A stretch of DNA of 64,000 bases from Lolium rigidum (GCF_022539505.1 NC_061510.1:95558292-95622291); one strand, 5' to 3'; counted from the stretch's first letter, positions 10,462 through 21,992 are shown. Numbers and translations: made by a program. Notes: a model not told the origin generated them from the letters alone.

Positions 10462-13145
10462 CTGTACCACATATAGAAAATCCGAGAAAGAATTTAATGT
10501 GATGATACAGTTATAGGATTATAAACCTTAAACTTCACATGTTCAGCATGAAAATAGAAGAGAAGACATACAGGTTCAATCTTTGGCTTCTTCAGCGCTG
10601 CACCATTAGATGTTTTTGAATCATCACCCACTGATCCCCTTTTCCGATTGGAGCTAGGTGCATCTGGAGTGTAAATAGCAAGTCCAGTTGTTGTTAGTTT
10701 AGCAGGGTTGTTTTCCTGTGGTTCACATTTGCATTCATCTTTCAGTTTTGGAGCAAGTACTGGAGATGGCGACTCATCTTCCTGCTGAATAACAGTAAAC
10801 ATGAAAGCAAATCAACGAAACTGCTTGTGCACCTGCAACTCATGAACTTTAAATCACACACAAGTTTTAAGAGGAGTGGTGTTCACTACATTAGTGTCTT
10901 CTTGGTCATCGTCATCAGATTCACTTTGTCCATCAGCACGACGGAGAAGTTTTATAAGTTCCTTACCGGACTTGCTCAGGCCACCCACTCCTTGTTCATC
11001 CTCGTCATCATCCTACAGAGCAGAGCATTGCAATCAAAGATGTATTTATCAACAATTCTGATGAAGGCAACACCACCTGTAGATTTAGTAAGTATACTTG
11101 CAGCATTTTGCAGCAGGCCTAGCATATTAACTGATAATGTGAGCACAAGCATGTGCACTTCTTTCTACCTGCTTAATTTCTTGTGGAGCAGGGTTTTCAG
11201 TATCAGATAAATCAGGTCTTACCTCTGGGTCAACATAAGGATTCTCATCATCATCACTGAAGGCCTCTTCATGCTCCCAATCATCACCTGCTAAAGAGCA
11301 GGTTCCAGCAAAGACTATTGAGGACTGTGCATATGTATAAGCAAGTATATTTCTTTGCCCTGATTAACTAGGAATGAGAACGGAAAGTATGTGCAACTTG
11401 TTGACACTGCATTCCATGTTCAAAAATCACTTTACGAATCCTATAGCATTTTTGAAAGTATCATGCACATGATATACCACGACTTTTATATTCATGAATA
11501 CTTTCACATTTTTTTGGAGCTTGGAAATTGGTTTCCGAATAACAGGGTGCACTGGTAACCAGTTGGTCACAATCCGCTGTGGGATGAATGAACAGCTTTC
11601 GAATACCAAGAATAATAATCAGCATGTCCTATATTTAAGAATTCTCAAAATGTTAACAGGTATCGATAGTATTTGATGAGCATACCTATCTCAATTTCAG
11701 CATCAAAATCAAAGTCTTCTATCTCATCTTCCTCCTCATCATCATCCACGCCCTTAGTAGAAAGCCCATGGGCATTTCTCCTTGGAGCTCTGGCTTCTTC
11801 GTCCTCCTCCCCTTTGTCAGGGTGATACCCATCCTTGTTCGTATTTTCTTTCTTGGATCGGACCTTGTCATTTGCTTCATCAAGGTTTTTGAACTCGGAA
11901 CCAAAGGCACCAGGTCCATGTGTAGCCAACTTCATCATCCATGGTCCATACCCAGTTGTGCTGCTTCTCCTTCTTTTCATCTTCTCTTCAGCTTCTTCCA
12001 AAGTCAGCTGTTTGTATTGTGCGATTTTACTGAAGTTATACCTGAGAAGACAAAAGAGACTGTAACTAAGATAACACTTTCTTGATGCCTTCAAGCACAT
12101 AATTACTAACAGGGAAATACCTCTTGAAGCTTATCTCTTGCAGGTATCTATGTTTTCGTGGTGATTATTGTTGATATGAAATGGGGAAAATAAGGAGAGA
12201 AGCAAACTTTTGAGTACCAGGAACCAACAGGAACAGCATGGAACTCCTTGCCGTGCATCATCAGCAAATAATATGTAGGGGTAGCAGACTGTGATGCCTC
12301 GAGTTGGCTTTGGTACCGATGTTCCCCTGTTCCATCTTCCAATATCCATGGCTTTCTGCTGTAGTATTTCTCCTGCTTTGTTGAACATGTGTGACGGACG
12401 ATTAACAGGATTACTCGAACAGAACATTTGTAGCAAAATTATCAGGGCTAAAGTAACAATCAACGGCAGAAGGCTCTCCTTGCAGTTACATTTGCCATCA
12501 GATGAGCAAAATAAACTCCACTTGTAGCAAGTATTGCAGAAATTTCGACACGGATTCCTTATTGCGTGTTGGATTAGCACCGAAAATTTCGACAGCATAT
12601 CTGGTTGGACCATAAACAGTAACGATGATCACATCCATGATTTGGAGCCAGTACCCGCATAGTGGCAGTAAGCTGTCGTCCTTCGGGGCCATCCTTACGA
12701 AGAGACCAGTGGTTCCCCGCAATCTTCTTCTCCGAGAAGGGCGGTAAACTGGTGGCGAACTTGCCTATCCAGACGGCCTTCTCCGCGGTGGTATCCACCC
12801 GCACATTGTACTCCTGCGCGTGCCGTCGGAACAGCAAATCAGTCACGGGCACCGAAACCCAAAACCGCCGAGCGCGCTGGCTGCGGCGGCGGCGGCGGCG
12901 GCGGCAACGGCATTGGTCGCGGAACTGAAAACCTAGGGGGCCGTCGCGGGAGGGGCAGGCTGTACCCGGATGAGGTTGGTGACGGGGGCGGCGCAGACGG
13001 CGCAGCGCGTGCGGGCTTGCGCCATGGCCTTGCCGCAGGAGCTGCAGACGGTGGCGTGGCGGCAGGCCGTGCCGTAGAGGTCGGAGGCCTTGCCGCAGGC
13101 GTCGCACGCCGGCTTCAGCACCAGGCTAGCGGTGCCGGGGGCCAT
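7731..13145 (-). CDS. TFIIF alpha subunit (RAP74) paralog with expanded winged-helix array
   Basis: Large subunit of the RNA polymerase II initiation and elongation factor TFIIF, nuclear. Proposed exons (minus strand): 13145-12966, 12813-12655, 12372-12218, 12041-11686, 11287-11169, 11012-10890, 10784-10572, 10461-10282, 10067-9846, 9675-9454, 9249-9199 (doubtful), 9115-8993, 8888-8676, 8590-8393, 8188-7967, 7826-7731. All have GT-AG borders and join in frame to 943 aa (926 without the doubtful exon). The plant RAP74 family is about 540 aa. Residues 1-60 hold the plant-type Cys-rich N-terminus (C14, C17, C28, C34, C37, C48, C51). Exons 2-4 hold the RAP30-binding region (WSLRKDGPEGR, KPWILEDGTG, YYLLMMHGKEFHAVP, QYKQLTLEEAEEKM). 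Exons 4-7 are acidic or charged (LSKSGKELIKLL). Then come repeated winged-helix exons and a second set of exons 6-8. The start is chosen from the MAPGTASLVLKPACDACG homology and a good ATG context. Exon borders are inferred from splice consensus and from the intact paralog. Whether every repeated exon is spliced in is unknown, and the long form may be untranslated. Confidence 0.8.
8993..9115 (-). other. Second copy of RAP74 exon 6 (123 nt)
   Basis: Encodes 41 residues including DDDEDEQGVGSLSKSGKELK and ESDDDDQEDTD, nearly identical to exon 6 at 11012-10890 and to 17366-17244 of the paralog. Acceptor TGTAG and donor GTAATG are kept. With copies of exon 7 (8888-8676, 71 codons) and exon 8 (8590-8393, 66 codons) it forms an internal second 3' half of the gene. 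These copies resemble the intact paralog's exons closely (exon 8 copy 66 codons, as in the paralog, against 60 in the upstream exon 10461-10282). Confidence 0.8.
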
Positions 13146-13260
13146 GGTTGCGCCGCTGCTCGCTACGTAGGGTTTGATTTGGGGCGGTTCGGAGGGGAGG
13201 AGGGCTGAGCGCGGGCGTGTCGGCTCAAAAGCCAGAACTCGTTGTTCCAGGCTCCGAGGA

Positions 13261-13579
13261 GGGGCAGAGCAGCCGTCTGTGGTCCCTCCGATTTGAGTTC
13301 AGTAATGGCCGTTCCGCACTTTTGTGATGTTTTCGGGCTAAGAGTATCTTCAGCCGCGTTTTCTAAATCGTGTCCAACTTGAACGTTTAAAGGATGTCTC
13401 ACATTCGTGTCACGTTTGAGGGTGTTCCTCTCTAGCCGCGTCCTCCAAACTTAACACCGGCTAATTTTCTATTTAAAATTAACAATTTTTAGGGTATTTA
13501 TAATTTTGGAAGAAAACATTGAAACGAACGATGAAGAACATTCAGAAACCTTGGAAAACACCAAGGTAGGATATAAAAC
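13261..13579. other. Upstream intergenic of TFIIF-alpha copy 1
   Basis: Runs from the conserved 5' flank of the duplicated gene to the B3 pseudogene. AT-rich around 13460-13540. No TATA box is obvious in the GC-rich first 100 bases upstream of the gene start. No other feature seen. Confidence 0.4.
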
Positions 13580-14043
13580 CTAGACTAGAGGGTGGTACCA
13601 GTCTTCTTCTTCGCCATCGTCGTCGCTATCATCGCCTGATGAGTCGCCGTGGTAGTGGATACAACAAAACTCTTTGTCAAACACCTTGACGCTCATCTTG
13701 TCATCGTCTTCTTAGAAGAAGTTCACCATGCAGCCGACCTCGATGTCATGGCCGCGGGCGAATTTCTTCCAGCCGGTGTAGAGGTAGATCTTGCCTTCCC
13801 GTCGAACAAGGCCTCCACCGTCCACCGGCAGAAGTTGCAGCCTCCTTCCCGCAGGTTCACCGAGGCCGGCTCCCGGCCGTTGAGAAATTCGGCGAACGCG
13901 TCCCGGAGCTTCTTCTTGCCAAAAGGGTCGTCGTTGATGAAGAGAACGAACACGAAGTATTTGTTGCAGGAGAAGTCCTCTTCTTCAGGCGACGACAAGT
14001 GGTGTCCTCGACCGCGGCCGCAGCCAGTTGAAGAACCCGCCAT
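13580..14043 (-). pseudogene. B3 DNA-binding-domain protein, broken
   Basis: The minus-strand frame from the ATG at 14043 reads CNKYFVFVLFINDDPFGKKK, then LRDAFAEFLNGREPASVNLR and CNFCRWTVEALFDGK. After a one-base deletion near 13795 the next frame continues KIYLYTGWKKFARGHDIEVG and MVNFF, then an in-frame TAA (13712-13714), then MSVKVFD and an acidic tail (SSGDDSDDDGEEED) to a stop at 13580. The GW-x-x-FA-x-x-H-D-(I/L)-E pattern is the plant B3 fold core, and this variant is expanded in Triticeae. B3 proteins bind DNA as transcription regulators. Two lesions argue for a pseudogene, although a truncated product from the first frame cannot be excluded. A TATA box lies 74 bp upstream of the ATG. 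Confidence 0.7.
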
Positions 14044-14116
14044 GGAGCACGTGTAGAGAAAGTAGGATGGCGGCTAGGGTTGTGGATGTGTGGTAGCGAC
14101 GGCGAGCGGGGGCGGC

Positions 14117-14124
14117 CTTTTATA
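14117..14124 (-). promoter_or_regulatory. TATA box upstream of the B3 pseudogene
   Basis: Read on the minus strand this is TATAAAAG in the context ATTGGCTATAAAAGGCC, about 74 bp before the ATG at 14043, with an ATTGG (inverted CCAAT) immediately 5'. The spacing is normal for a plant promoter with a short leader, so the promoter may still work although the reading frame is broken. Confidence 0.55.
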
Positions 14125-14594
14125 GCCAATGGCGGCGCGGGAAGAGATGGGGAGAAAGCGCGGGAAGCGGTGGAGAAGGCGCGCGAACAAGCGCAGGAAT
14201 GCGAATGGAGGCGATGCGTGGAGATGGCACAGCGTCGAAGGGACGTCTCGCCTGCACCGCTTTGGAAACCGTTGTCGCCATTATGGCAAAGCTGCAGCGC
14301 TGCATGCCTCTGCATCGCTGACGAATTAGGCCTGCCACTCGCGGCACGGGTTTTCCTTCTGCCCGGCGTCCCCGCACTGTTCCTTGTGTAGCGAGGACGG
14401 ACTCAGGGCGCCGGACATCGTATTAGACCGCGCCAGACAGAAAAAGACTTTGGGGCACGCGGCTGGGGGAGGTCAAACGTCTGGTGCGTTCCAAATTCCT
14501 TTGGAAGACGGTTCCAGGAATGCGATTCAAGATGCTCTAACTGACATTGTTTTGTAGTTTCGACAAGATGACATTGGAGAGTGACATTTTGGCT
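14125..14594. other. GC-rich intergenic, nothing identified
   Basis: GC-rich sequence 5' of the B3 pseudogene with overlapping short open frames on both strands. None has a recognisable domain. No transposon end seen. Confidence 0.45.
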
Positions 14595-14918
14595 CTTGGG
14601 TCCCTTTATTTTGTAATACGTGTTTTTGATATATTTTAAAATATTAAAAAATCAAACAAAAAATTCACATCTACATCTTTACATGCTACATGGGTAAGTA
14701 CAAAGTCTTTCTATTCAAAAAGACAAAATTTGGTGGTAAGAATAAGACTTTTTTGAAACATTTTTTATCCGTTTTACATCGAGCATAAAAAATAGCTGTT
14801 TCCTTGAAACCGTATGATTGTCGAGATGTACATGCCAAATTTTTCTTATAATTTTATAACAATTAGATTTCTTTTTTTTTATGGAGGGAGCATATGCACT
14901 AGGGAGCCGAATTCAATT
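14595..14918 (+). repeat. Unclassified ~330-bp dispersed repeat, copy 1
   Basis: Shares colinear words with 41118-41461: AAAAATTCACA near the left side, GACAAAATTTGGTGGTAAGA against GATAAAATTTGGTGCTAAAA, AATAAGACTTTT against AATAAGTCTTTT, and the right end GGGAGCCGAATT. AT-rich, no coding potential, same orientation in both places. Probably a MITE-like element, but terminal inverted repeats and target duplications are not clear. Confidence 0.55.
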
Positions 14919-15263
14919 TTCGATGACATTCTTCCTACTATGTCTACTTCGCACATCTAGTTCCGTAATCAAATGAGGTAGGCTCACTTCTTATCTCTTG
15001 TGAGGTTAGAAAACAAGAAAAAGGTGCAGCCGAAGCTCACCGAAAATGAAAAGCCCACAAGGCACTACCCCTGGTCTCCATGGTCATATGTGCATGAAAG
15101 AGCCCTCTGATCGATCTCGCCTTTGATGAGGATCTCTGTATGTCGTCTATGTCAGCGTAGGCACTAGGACTAGGAGGTCGCAGTCTACATGGACTAAATC
15201 CCTCACACGCGTGGTGAAGGAACAATCATGGCAAACATGGTGTTACCGTCTTGGGGTGGGATC
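14919..15263. other. Intergenic, nothing identified
   Basis: Mixed-composition sequence between the 330-bp repeat and the TIR element. A short minus-strand open frame (15037-15225) shows no motif. Confidence 0.4.
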
Positions 15264-15561
15264 GAGATCCAGTGCCTTGACTCTATCAAGTCACCAATGA
15301 ACAGTTATGTGCCTTGACATATTAATCGTTGGATTGCAAATGTACAGCCACGATTGAGTACTGTGGCATATGTACTGTAGATGGGCCCTGCAGCATATTA
15401 CTGTAGACGAATACCTGTAGCTGATGTTCTGTAGACGTGTTCTGTCGCAGAGAACTGTTGATGCACATCTAACCGTCCATTCTCAATCTAACAGTCGGAA
15501 AAGGGGGTCAAAGCATAGTACTGTTCATCAGTGCCTTCACACAAGCAAGGCACTGGATCTC
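15264..15561. mobile_element. MITE-like element with GAGATCCAGTGCCTTG termini
   Basis: The left end GAGATCCAGTGCCTTG (from 15264) is repeated in inverted orientation at the right end, finishing at 15561. Imperfect pairing continues inward (ATGAACAGT on both sides). The centre holds repeated ACTGTAGA words (15370-15460). At 298 bp and without an ORF it fits a MITE. No convincing target-site duplication was found. It lies between the two TFIIF-alpha copies and is absent from the equivalent place upstream of copy 2. Confidence 0.55.
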
Positions 15562-15689
15562 AAGGGGTGGATATGGCAAAGCTTGCAAATAGAGTCATGC
15601 GGCCATACCCGAAGAGCAAGATTGGCCAACATGCGGATCTTGCAACGTGCGACAAGCCAAGCAAAGAATTTGCATTTTGGTTCACCATG

Positions 15690-18600
15690 AGTTCTCCAAA
15701 TATCGCCTTTGCGTTTAAATCACAAATTCATCATCTATCCTAAGAGCTCTTTCCATCGGTTCATTATTCTGACCCAGGGGCACTCGCTCAATCCAGTATA
15801 AAAAATGATGTACAACAATAATATATCGATATTTGTAATAATACTGGAGAAAAACATGATCATGAACTATATCTTGTATGCTACCACTATCCAATGCAGG
15901 ACTGTAGAAGTAACTCTTTTCTTATCGCCATGCATTCAGACTGATCGACCAATATATAGTCCAGCAATATATCTTTCATGATAAATCGTGGCTGCACATT
16001 CATATCTAATAGAACTTCAAGATTTAACAGTATCCTCCTTGGACAATTCGTCAAATATTATACATCTCGTAATAAAAGGAATGCTACTATCATCACAAAA
16101 TTGTAGTTACAAACCATATGTAAGCTATGAATGGTCAAAATTGAATTTTCAAGACCAAGTCAACCAGCACGGATCTCTTTTGGGGTTACAAGCTGGGCAT
16201 CAAAAGAATAAGCAGGCAAGCAAGGGCAACCAGTTACTTACACCGAGCGTATTCTACATCAGTTTTCACAAGTAACGCATGCAATGCTAGAAGGGTATAA
16301 TGGCATATACAGGTGTGTTAACTGTCTGTTTATTTGTACTCCTCCCGGAGGTAAATGTAGCTGCTGCCTTTGGTCTTATCCACTTTGGTAATTTTCTTCA
16401 CAATTTCAAAAAAATGCTTCTTGTCCTGCAATACAAGGATAACAAGACATTAAGATAACGTGCATGCATTGATAGGGCACATATAACAATATATCCTCAA
16501 AGTGCTATGCACTGAAAGACATACAAGTCGGTACTAAGATGAATCCATGGTATGAAGTACTAGTATGAAAAGCAAAAAACCATACAGTTATTAAGAACAC
16601 AATATTTCAGAGGAAAATGCATCACAAAGCCAGCATGCTTTACCTCTGGAGTTCTGAGTCTAGGCTTAAATCTGGAGGCAAAATCTTGTAGTGCCACAGG
16701 AGCAGTCGCAATAAGTACTCTCCTGACTTCCTCCTCTGTTACTGTAGATGTGTTGGTCACACTTCCTGCTGAAGCAAATGCTTTTGAAATAGGTTGCAAT
16801 GAAGAGAGTGGCTCCTCCTTGACACCCAATGTCTTAGTTTCCTGTAGCACATTTAGGACGATCAGAGAAAGAATTTCATGCAATGTTACAATTATATGAT
16901 TAAATATTAACTTCACATGACATACAAGTTCTTTCTTTGGCTTCTTCAGCGCTGGGCCATTAGATGTTTTTGAATCATCACCCCCTGATCTCCTTTTCTG
17001 ATTGGAGCTAGGTGCATGTGGAGTGGAAATAGCAAGTCCAGTTGCTGTTAGTTTAGCAGGGTTGTTTTCCTGTGGTTCACATTTGCATTCATCTTTCAGT
17101 TTTGGAGCAAGTACTGGAGATGGTGGCTCATCTTCCTGCTGAATAAGAGTAAACATGAAAGCAAGTCAACAAAACTGCTTGTGCACCTGCAACTCATGAA
17201 CTTTAAATCATACACAAGTTTTAAGAGGAGTGGTGATCATTACATCAGTATCTTCTTGGTCATCGTCATCGGATTCACTTTGTCCATCCGCACGACGGAG
17301 CAGCTTTTTTAGTTCCTTACCGGACTTGCTCAGGCTACCCACTCCTTGTTCATCCTCGTCATCATCCTACAGAGCATTGCAATCAGAAATGTATTTATCA
17401 CCAATTCTGGTGAAGGCAGTACCGTCTGTAGATTTAGTAAATAGTATACTTGCAGCATTTTGCAGCAGGCATAGCATATTAACTGATAATGTGAGCACAA
17501 GCATGTGCACTTCTTTCTACCTGCTTAATTTCTGGTGGAGCAGGGTTTTCAGTATCGGCTAAATCAGGTCTTTCCTCTGGGTCAACATAAGGAGTCTCAT
17601 CATCATCACTGAAGGCCTCTTCATGCTCCCAATCATCACCTGATAAAGAGCAGGTTCCAGCAAAGACTATTGAGGACTGTGCATATGTATAAGTAAGTAT
17701 ATTTCTTTGCCGCGTTTAACTATGAATGAGCACGGAAAGTATGTGCAACTTGTTGACGCTGCACTCCATGTTCAAAAAGAACTTTATGAATTCGGTAACA
17801 TCTTTAAAAGTATCATGCACATGATATACCATGACTTTTACATCCATGAATGCTTTCACATTTTTTTGGAGCTTGGAAATTGGTTTTGGAATAACAGGGT
17901 GCTGTGGTAACTAGTTGGACACAATCCGCTGTGGGGTGAATGAACAGCTCTTTCGATACCAATAATAATCAGCATGTCCTATATTATTGCATAAAGGGGG
18001 GCAAATTTAAGAATTGTCAAATGTTAGCGGATATCGATAGTATTTGATCAGCATACCTATCTCAATTTCAGCATCAAAATCAAAGTCTTCTATTCCACCT
18101 TCCTCATCATCATCATCCACGCCCTTAGTGGTAAGCCCGTGGGCATTTCTCCTTGGAGCTCTCTCTTCTCTCTCCTCCTCGTCTTTAACAGGGTGATTCC
18201 CATCCTTGTTCTTATTTTCTTTCTTGGATTCGACCTTGTCATTTGCTTCATCAAGGTTCTTGAAATCGGAACCAAAGGCAGCAGGTCCATGTGTAGCTGA
18301 CTTCATCATCCATCGTTCATACCCAGTTGCGCTGCTTCTTCTTTTTTTCATCTTTTCTTCAGCTTCTTCCAAAGTCAGCTGTTTGTACTGTGCGATTTTA
18401 CTGAAGTTATACCTGAGAAGACACAGGAGATTGTAACAAAGAGATCAGTTTCTATTGGAGGCCTTGAAGCACATAATTATTAATACTGAATTTTGAAACT
18501 TGCAAGCGGTATCCCTTGGTAGGGAAAAACCTCTTACTCTTGCAGGTAACTACGTTTTTGTGGTGATTATTGTAGATATGAAACAGGGAAAAAGAAGGAG

Positions 18601-19790
18601 AGGAGCAAACTGTGAGTACCAGGAACCAGCAGGAACAGCATGGAACTCCTTGCCGTGCATCATGAGCAAATAGTATGTAGAGGTTGCAGACTGTGATGCC
18701 TCGAGCTGGCTTTGGTACTGGTGTTCCCCTGTTTCATCTTCCAATATCCATGGCTTTCTGTTGTTGTATTTCTCCTGTTTTGTCAAACATGTGCGACACA
18801 CAGGTTAACAGGATTACAGGAACACGAACAAGATGATAGCCACGCAAGTTATCCGGATCGAAGGAAGGGTATCTCTAGCAGGTACATTTGCCATTAGATG
18901 AAGAAAATAAACTCCACTTGTTTCATATAGGTATTTACTAGTAGCACGCTGCAAATTTATGATCAGTTGGTTGCCAACAAGTACAGTTATATTGGGGAAG
19001 TTTGCTCACAACAGAGTATTCCAGAAATTTCGACACAGCTCCCTTGTTGCGTGTTGGATTAGCACCAAACAAAAGGGTTTTACATCGTGGCAGCATATGA
19101 GGTTGGACCGTAGAAAGTAATGATTGATCAGGCATCCATGGTGAGGAACTAGTACCCGCATAGTGGCAGTAAGGTGTCGTCCTTCAGGGCCGTCCTTACG
19201 AAGAGACCAGTGGTTCCCCGCAATCTTCTTCTTGGAGAAAGGCGGCAAGCCGGTGGTGAACTTGCCTATCGAGAGGGCCTTCTCCGAGGTGGTATCCACC
19301 CGAACATTGTACTCCTGCGCGTGCCGCCGAAACAAGAAATCAATCACGGGAACGAACCGAAAACCGCTAAACGAGGTGGCGGCGGCGGCGGCGGCATTGG
19401 TCACGGAACTAAGAAACTAGGGGGGGCGCGCCGCGGGAGGGGCAGGCTGTACCCGGATGAGGTTGGTGACGGGGGCGGCGCAGACGGCGCAGCGCGTGCG
19501 GGCCTGCGCCATGGCCTTGCCGCAGGAGCTGCAGACGGTGGCGTGGCGGCAGGCCGTGCCGTAGAGGTCGGAGGCCTTGCCGCAGGCGTCGCACGCCGGC
19601 TTCAGCACCAGGTTGGCGGTGCCGGGCGCCATTGCTGCGCCGCTGCTTGCTCCGTAGGGTTTGATTTGGGGTCGGTTGGGAGGGGCGAGCGGGGGCGTGT
19701 CGGCTCAAAAGCAGGGCAGGGCAGGGAGAGCTGACAAGGGTTCTTCCGGCTTCAACTCCTTCTTCCAGGCTCCTATCACACATGCTTTCG
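15690..19790 (-). repeat. Segmental duplication block B (TFIIF-alpha locus)
   Basis: Counterpart of 7145-13260, containing the unexpanded gene copy with its 3' flank (15690-16329) and 5' flank (19633-19790). Same transcriptional orientation as block A, so the arrangement is a head-to-tail tandem duplication. Confidence 0.85.
16330..19632 (-). CDS. Transcription initiation factor IIF alpha subunit (RAP74)
   Basis: Encodes TFIIF-alpha, which with TFIIF-beta stabilises RNA polymerase II in the preinitiation complex and acts in elongation; nuclear. Nine exons on the minus strand: 19632-19453, 19314-19156, 18774-18620, 18412-18057, 17639-17521, 17366-17244, 17138-16926, 16841-16644, 16425-16330. 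All are GT-AG and total 532 codons plus stop, close to the usual plant length. Residues 1-60: Cys-rich start (CDAC, CSSC, CAVC). 61-170: TFIIF-beta-binding region (EYNVRVDTT, WSLRKDGPEGR, KPWILEDETGEHQYQ, YYLLMMHGKEFHAVPAGSW). 170-440: acidic and lysine-rich linker (EIEIGDDWEHEEAF, LSKSGKELKKLL). About 466-532: winged helix (TSTVTEEEVRRVL, LQDFASRFKPRLRTPE, KKITKVDKTKGSSYIYLREE). Exon 7 has a CAGCAG tandem acceptor that may add or drop one Gln. No lesion seen; this is probably the functional copy. Confidence 0.9.
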
Positions 19791-20129
19791 TTTATGGGCC
19801 GCTCTAAATTGTAGCCCAATAACATGTACAGTTTTTTTGAACAATTTTCGAATTTGAATAATTTTTAAAGGCCAGTAATTTTCGAATTTGAACAGTTTTT
19901 AATAGGAACAATTTGGAATTCGAAAAAAATTCAAATCAGAAAAAATCAAATCTGAACAAATTTTGAAACTGGGAAAAACAATTTTCTAGTTTTTAATATT
20001 GACTTATCTGAGAGATCGTGGCTGTTTGGGATTTTAGAGATCATGTTTCAAATATCAAGGATTAGAAAGACAAAGTGCAACTTGTACTTCATCCATGAAG
20101 TCAAGATTTAAAACATGATGGTCATATAT
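19791..20129. other. AT-rich low-complexity intergenic
   Basis: Drifting words such as TTTTCGAATTTGAA and AATTTTTAAAGG repeat at 19840-19990. Such sequence is common in Triticeae intergenic DNA. No gene or clear transposon end. Confidence 0.5.
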
Positions 20130-21020
20130 TATTTTTTCTGATAATGTGAAGCTTTATTGAAGTTATCTTCAAGACGATACGAGCCACAAGAGTTTGCACC
20201 CAAAATTTGCATAGCTAGGATCACATAGCTGCATAACAGGAAGAAAGCAAAAAAATTGCAGCACGATGCAAGTACATAAACTTGTAGAACACCTAAGGCA
20301 CTTGGCTATGTTGCCATCTACGTGAAATAAAAATATCCCTCGATCGCCACCTTCTCCATTAGTGTACAGACCTTTGTAAAATAGGTCTTGGTCCTCCAAA
20401 TGCTTTAGAGATGACCACAATCTGAGCAACTGGATACACCGGAAGTGGCCTGCAAATGGCAAAAGTTCATACCATTAAAGACGAAATCATTTTTACATAG
20501 CCATTGCGATCATATTACAAAAACCGCACCTACCCTAATCAGAATTTTACACTTGTGATCTGGCGCAGCTAGTTGGAAAATATGTTTGCAACTCTACATG
20601 GTAGGTACAATGTAGAAGCCACTTTGCTGATTGGCCATATGAGTCCCGTCACAATGAGAAAAAAAACAATAAGTCTCCATGCCAGTTGCGATTCGCAAGG
20701 TTAGCCTTGGTAAGGATGACACATTTGCAAAGGTACCATGCATTACTTTATTTTAATTTTGTGTTGTTATCAAGTGGCACCTCTAAATGTACAAGTGCTA
20801 TATACATGGGATCCACCGAGAACTTTTACATACATGAATATTCCAGCGGAATTCATCCTTCCCTTGCGTCAATTGGACCATTGCAAACAATCTAGAAGAA
20901 GTCCATGTTGCAACCCAAAATCCGAGTAAATCTGGCCTGAAAGCCACATTTGGTGGAAAGGTTTTGAACCGTAGTGATCGATCATATCACTCTTGTGGCG
21001 GGTAATATTATACTTAGTCG
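20130..21020 (-). mobile_element. Decayed LINE 3' fragment
   Basis: On the minus strand, broken frames match the C-terminal part of grass non-LTR ORF2. From high to low coordinates these are a FRWNIH segment near 20860, a zf-RVT-like stretch reading CKCVILTKANLANRNWHG after frame changes (about 20680-20740), WLCKNDFVFNGMNF near 20480, and LRLWSSLKHLEDQDLFYKGL near 20390. It ends in CAGAAAAAATAAT (poly-T at 20131-20136 on the plus strand), the expected 3' tail. Many stops and frameshifts make it inactive. Confidence 0.55.
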
Positions 21021-21992
21021 AATATTGTGCTCGTTAGGTGGTTCTCGAAGAGCGGTATTGCCTCGCCATTTATCCTCGCATCACCTAATTATCGAGTCGC
21101 CGTTGATAGTAAATGATCCAAAGAAGAAGAAATACTTTTTTTTTCATAAGATCAACCCCAATGTGTGAGTCCTCTGGTTACCAATTAAACAAGGGATAAT
21201 GCATTCTAGTCCTCTGGTTGACCTGCTATACGCTAATGGCAAGGTTTTATGGCGTTGAACACCCCTCCTCCTCCTCCTCCTCCTAAGGTCTACTTAGTGT
21301 ATTTGGGGGGATCGGAGTGGATGATCCTGAATCCTGGAAAATTCCCAGTTGTTTGCTTCTCCCAGTTTGGTCAGGATAATCTCGAGATATCTCCACAAAT
21401 TTCCTCTTTTTTCCTAAATTAAAATCTCCACCTCATATTAGTGTATTTTTGAGGAAGAAAATTTGAGGGGCTGTTAAGGGAAAGTTGAACATCAAATCCC
21501 CTCTCATCCCTGAATTTTCTGAGAGTGAAAATACGAGAGAAATAAACAAGCCATATATGAGTTCAGCCTTAAGGGCCATGACCTGAGGTATAAATATCTG
21601 TTTTGCTCGAGAAAACGCAAAGTTGTTCCAACGTGGAGTTAGGTGGGTTATATATAGTCAAATTCAACGCCGTCAACCAGAAGAGTAAAATCATTAAAAT
21701 TTCGGAGATGATTTTTTCCGGCGCTTTTAACTAGAATCGGTTTGGGTATTGCCGCTTCTCAGGAAGACTGCGAGGCTGCGTCACGCATTCTGAGTCGGAG
21801 GCAAACCGTGTCCGACTCCGGTCGAGAATCTTTGAAAGCGGCACGGGGTTTAGTCCTAACAAGCCCCCATAAAATCGAAGACACGGCCTACTCGTACTCG
21901 ATCAATCACCGACGCACAGGAAACCTAGCTAGAACCAAATTGTAACCACAAAGTTAATTAGCATCTCTAGATCGATCGCCTGGGCGGAAGCG
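21021..21992. other. Intergenic; CCT microsatellite and TATA-like site
   Basis: Holds a (CCT)n tract at about 21266-21284. A TTATATATAG site at about 21647 could serve the small gene starting at 21993, though 340 bp is long for a leader without an intron. An open frame at 21742-21945 has no recognisable motif. Confidence 0.35.

Larger units (their letters stand above)
7145..13260 (-). repeat. Segmental duplication block A (TFIIF-alpha locus)
   Basis: This block is paralogous to 15690-19790 and in the same orientation. Similarity covers the 3' flank (words around ATCCAGTATAAAAA at about 7225 and 15795; AATGGTCAAAATT at about 7540 and 16130), all nine exons, most introns and the 5' flank (GGGTTTGATTTGGGG at about 13168 and 19657). 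Block A is about 2 kb longer because exons 6-9 and their introns were re-duplicated inside it. Confidence 0.85.

Noticed and set aside
10198..10470. Single-exon small genes suggested by open frames that run past exon ends into introns (also 9079-9651, 7799-8638, 16560-17156)
   Set aside because: The frames are retained-intron readings of TFIIF-alpha exons. GT-AG borders and the paralog give a consistent spliced model.
13017..13208. Plus-strand open frames over TFIIF-alpha exon 1 (also 19174-19734)
   Set aside because: Shadows of the Cys-rich first exons; the spliced minus-strand gene explains the conservation.
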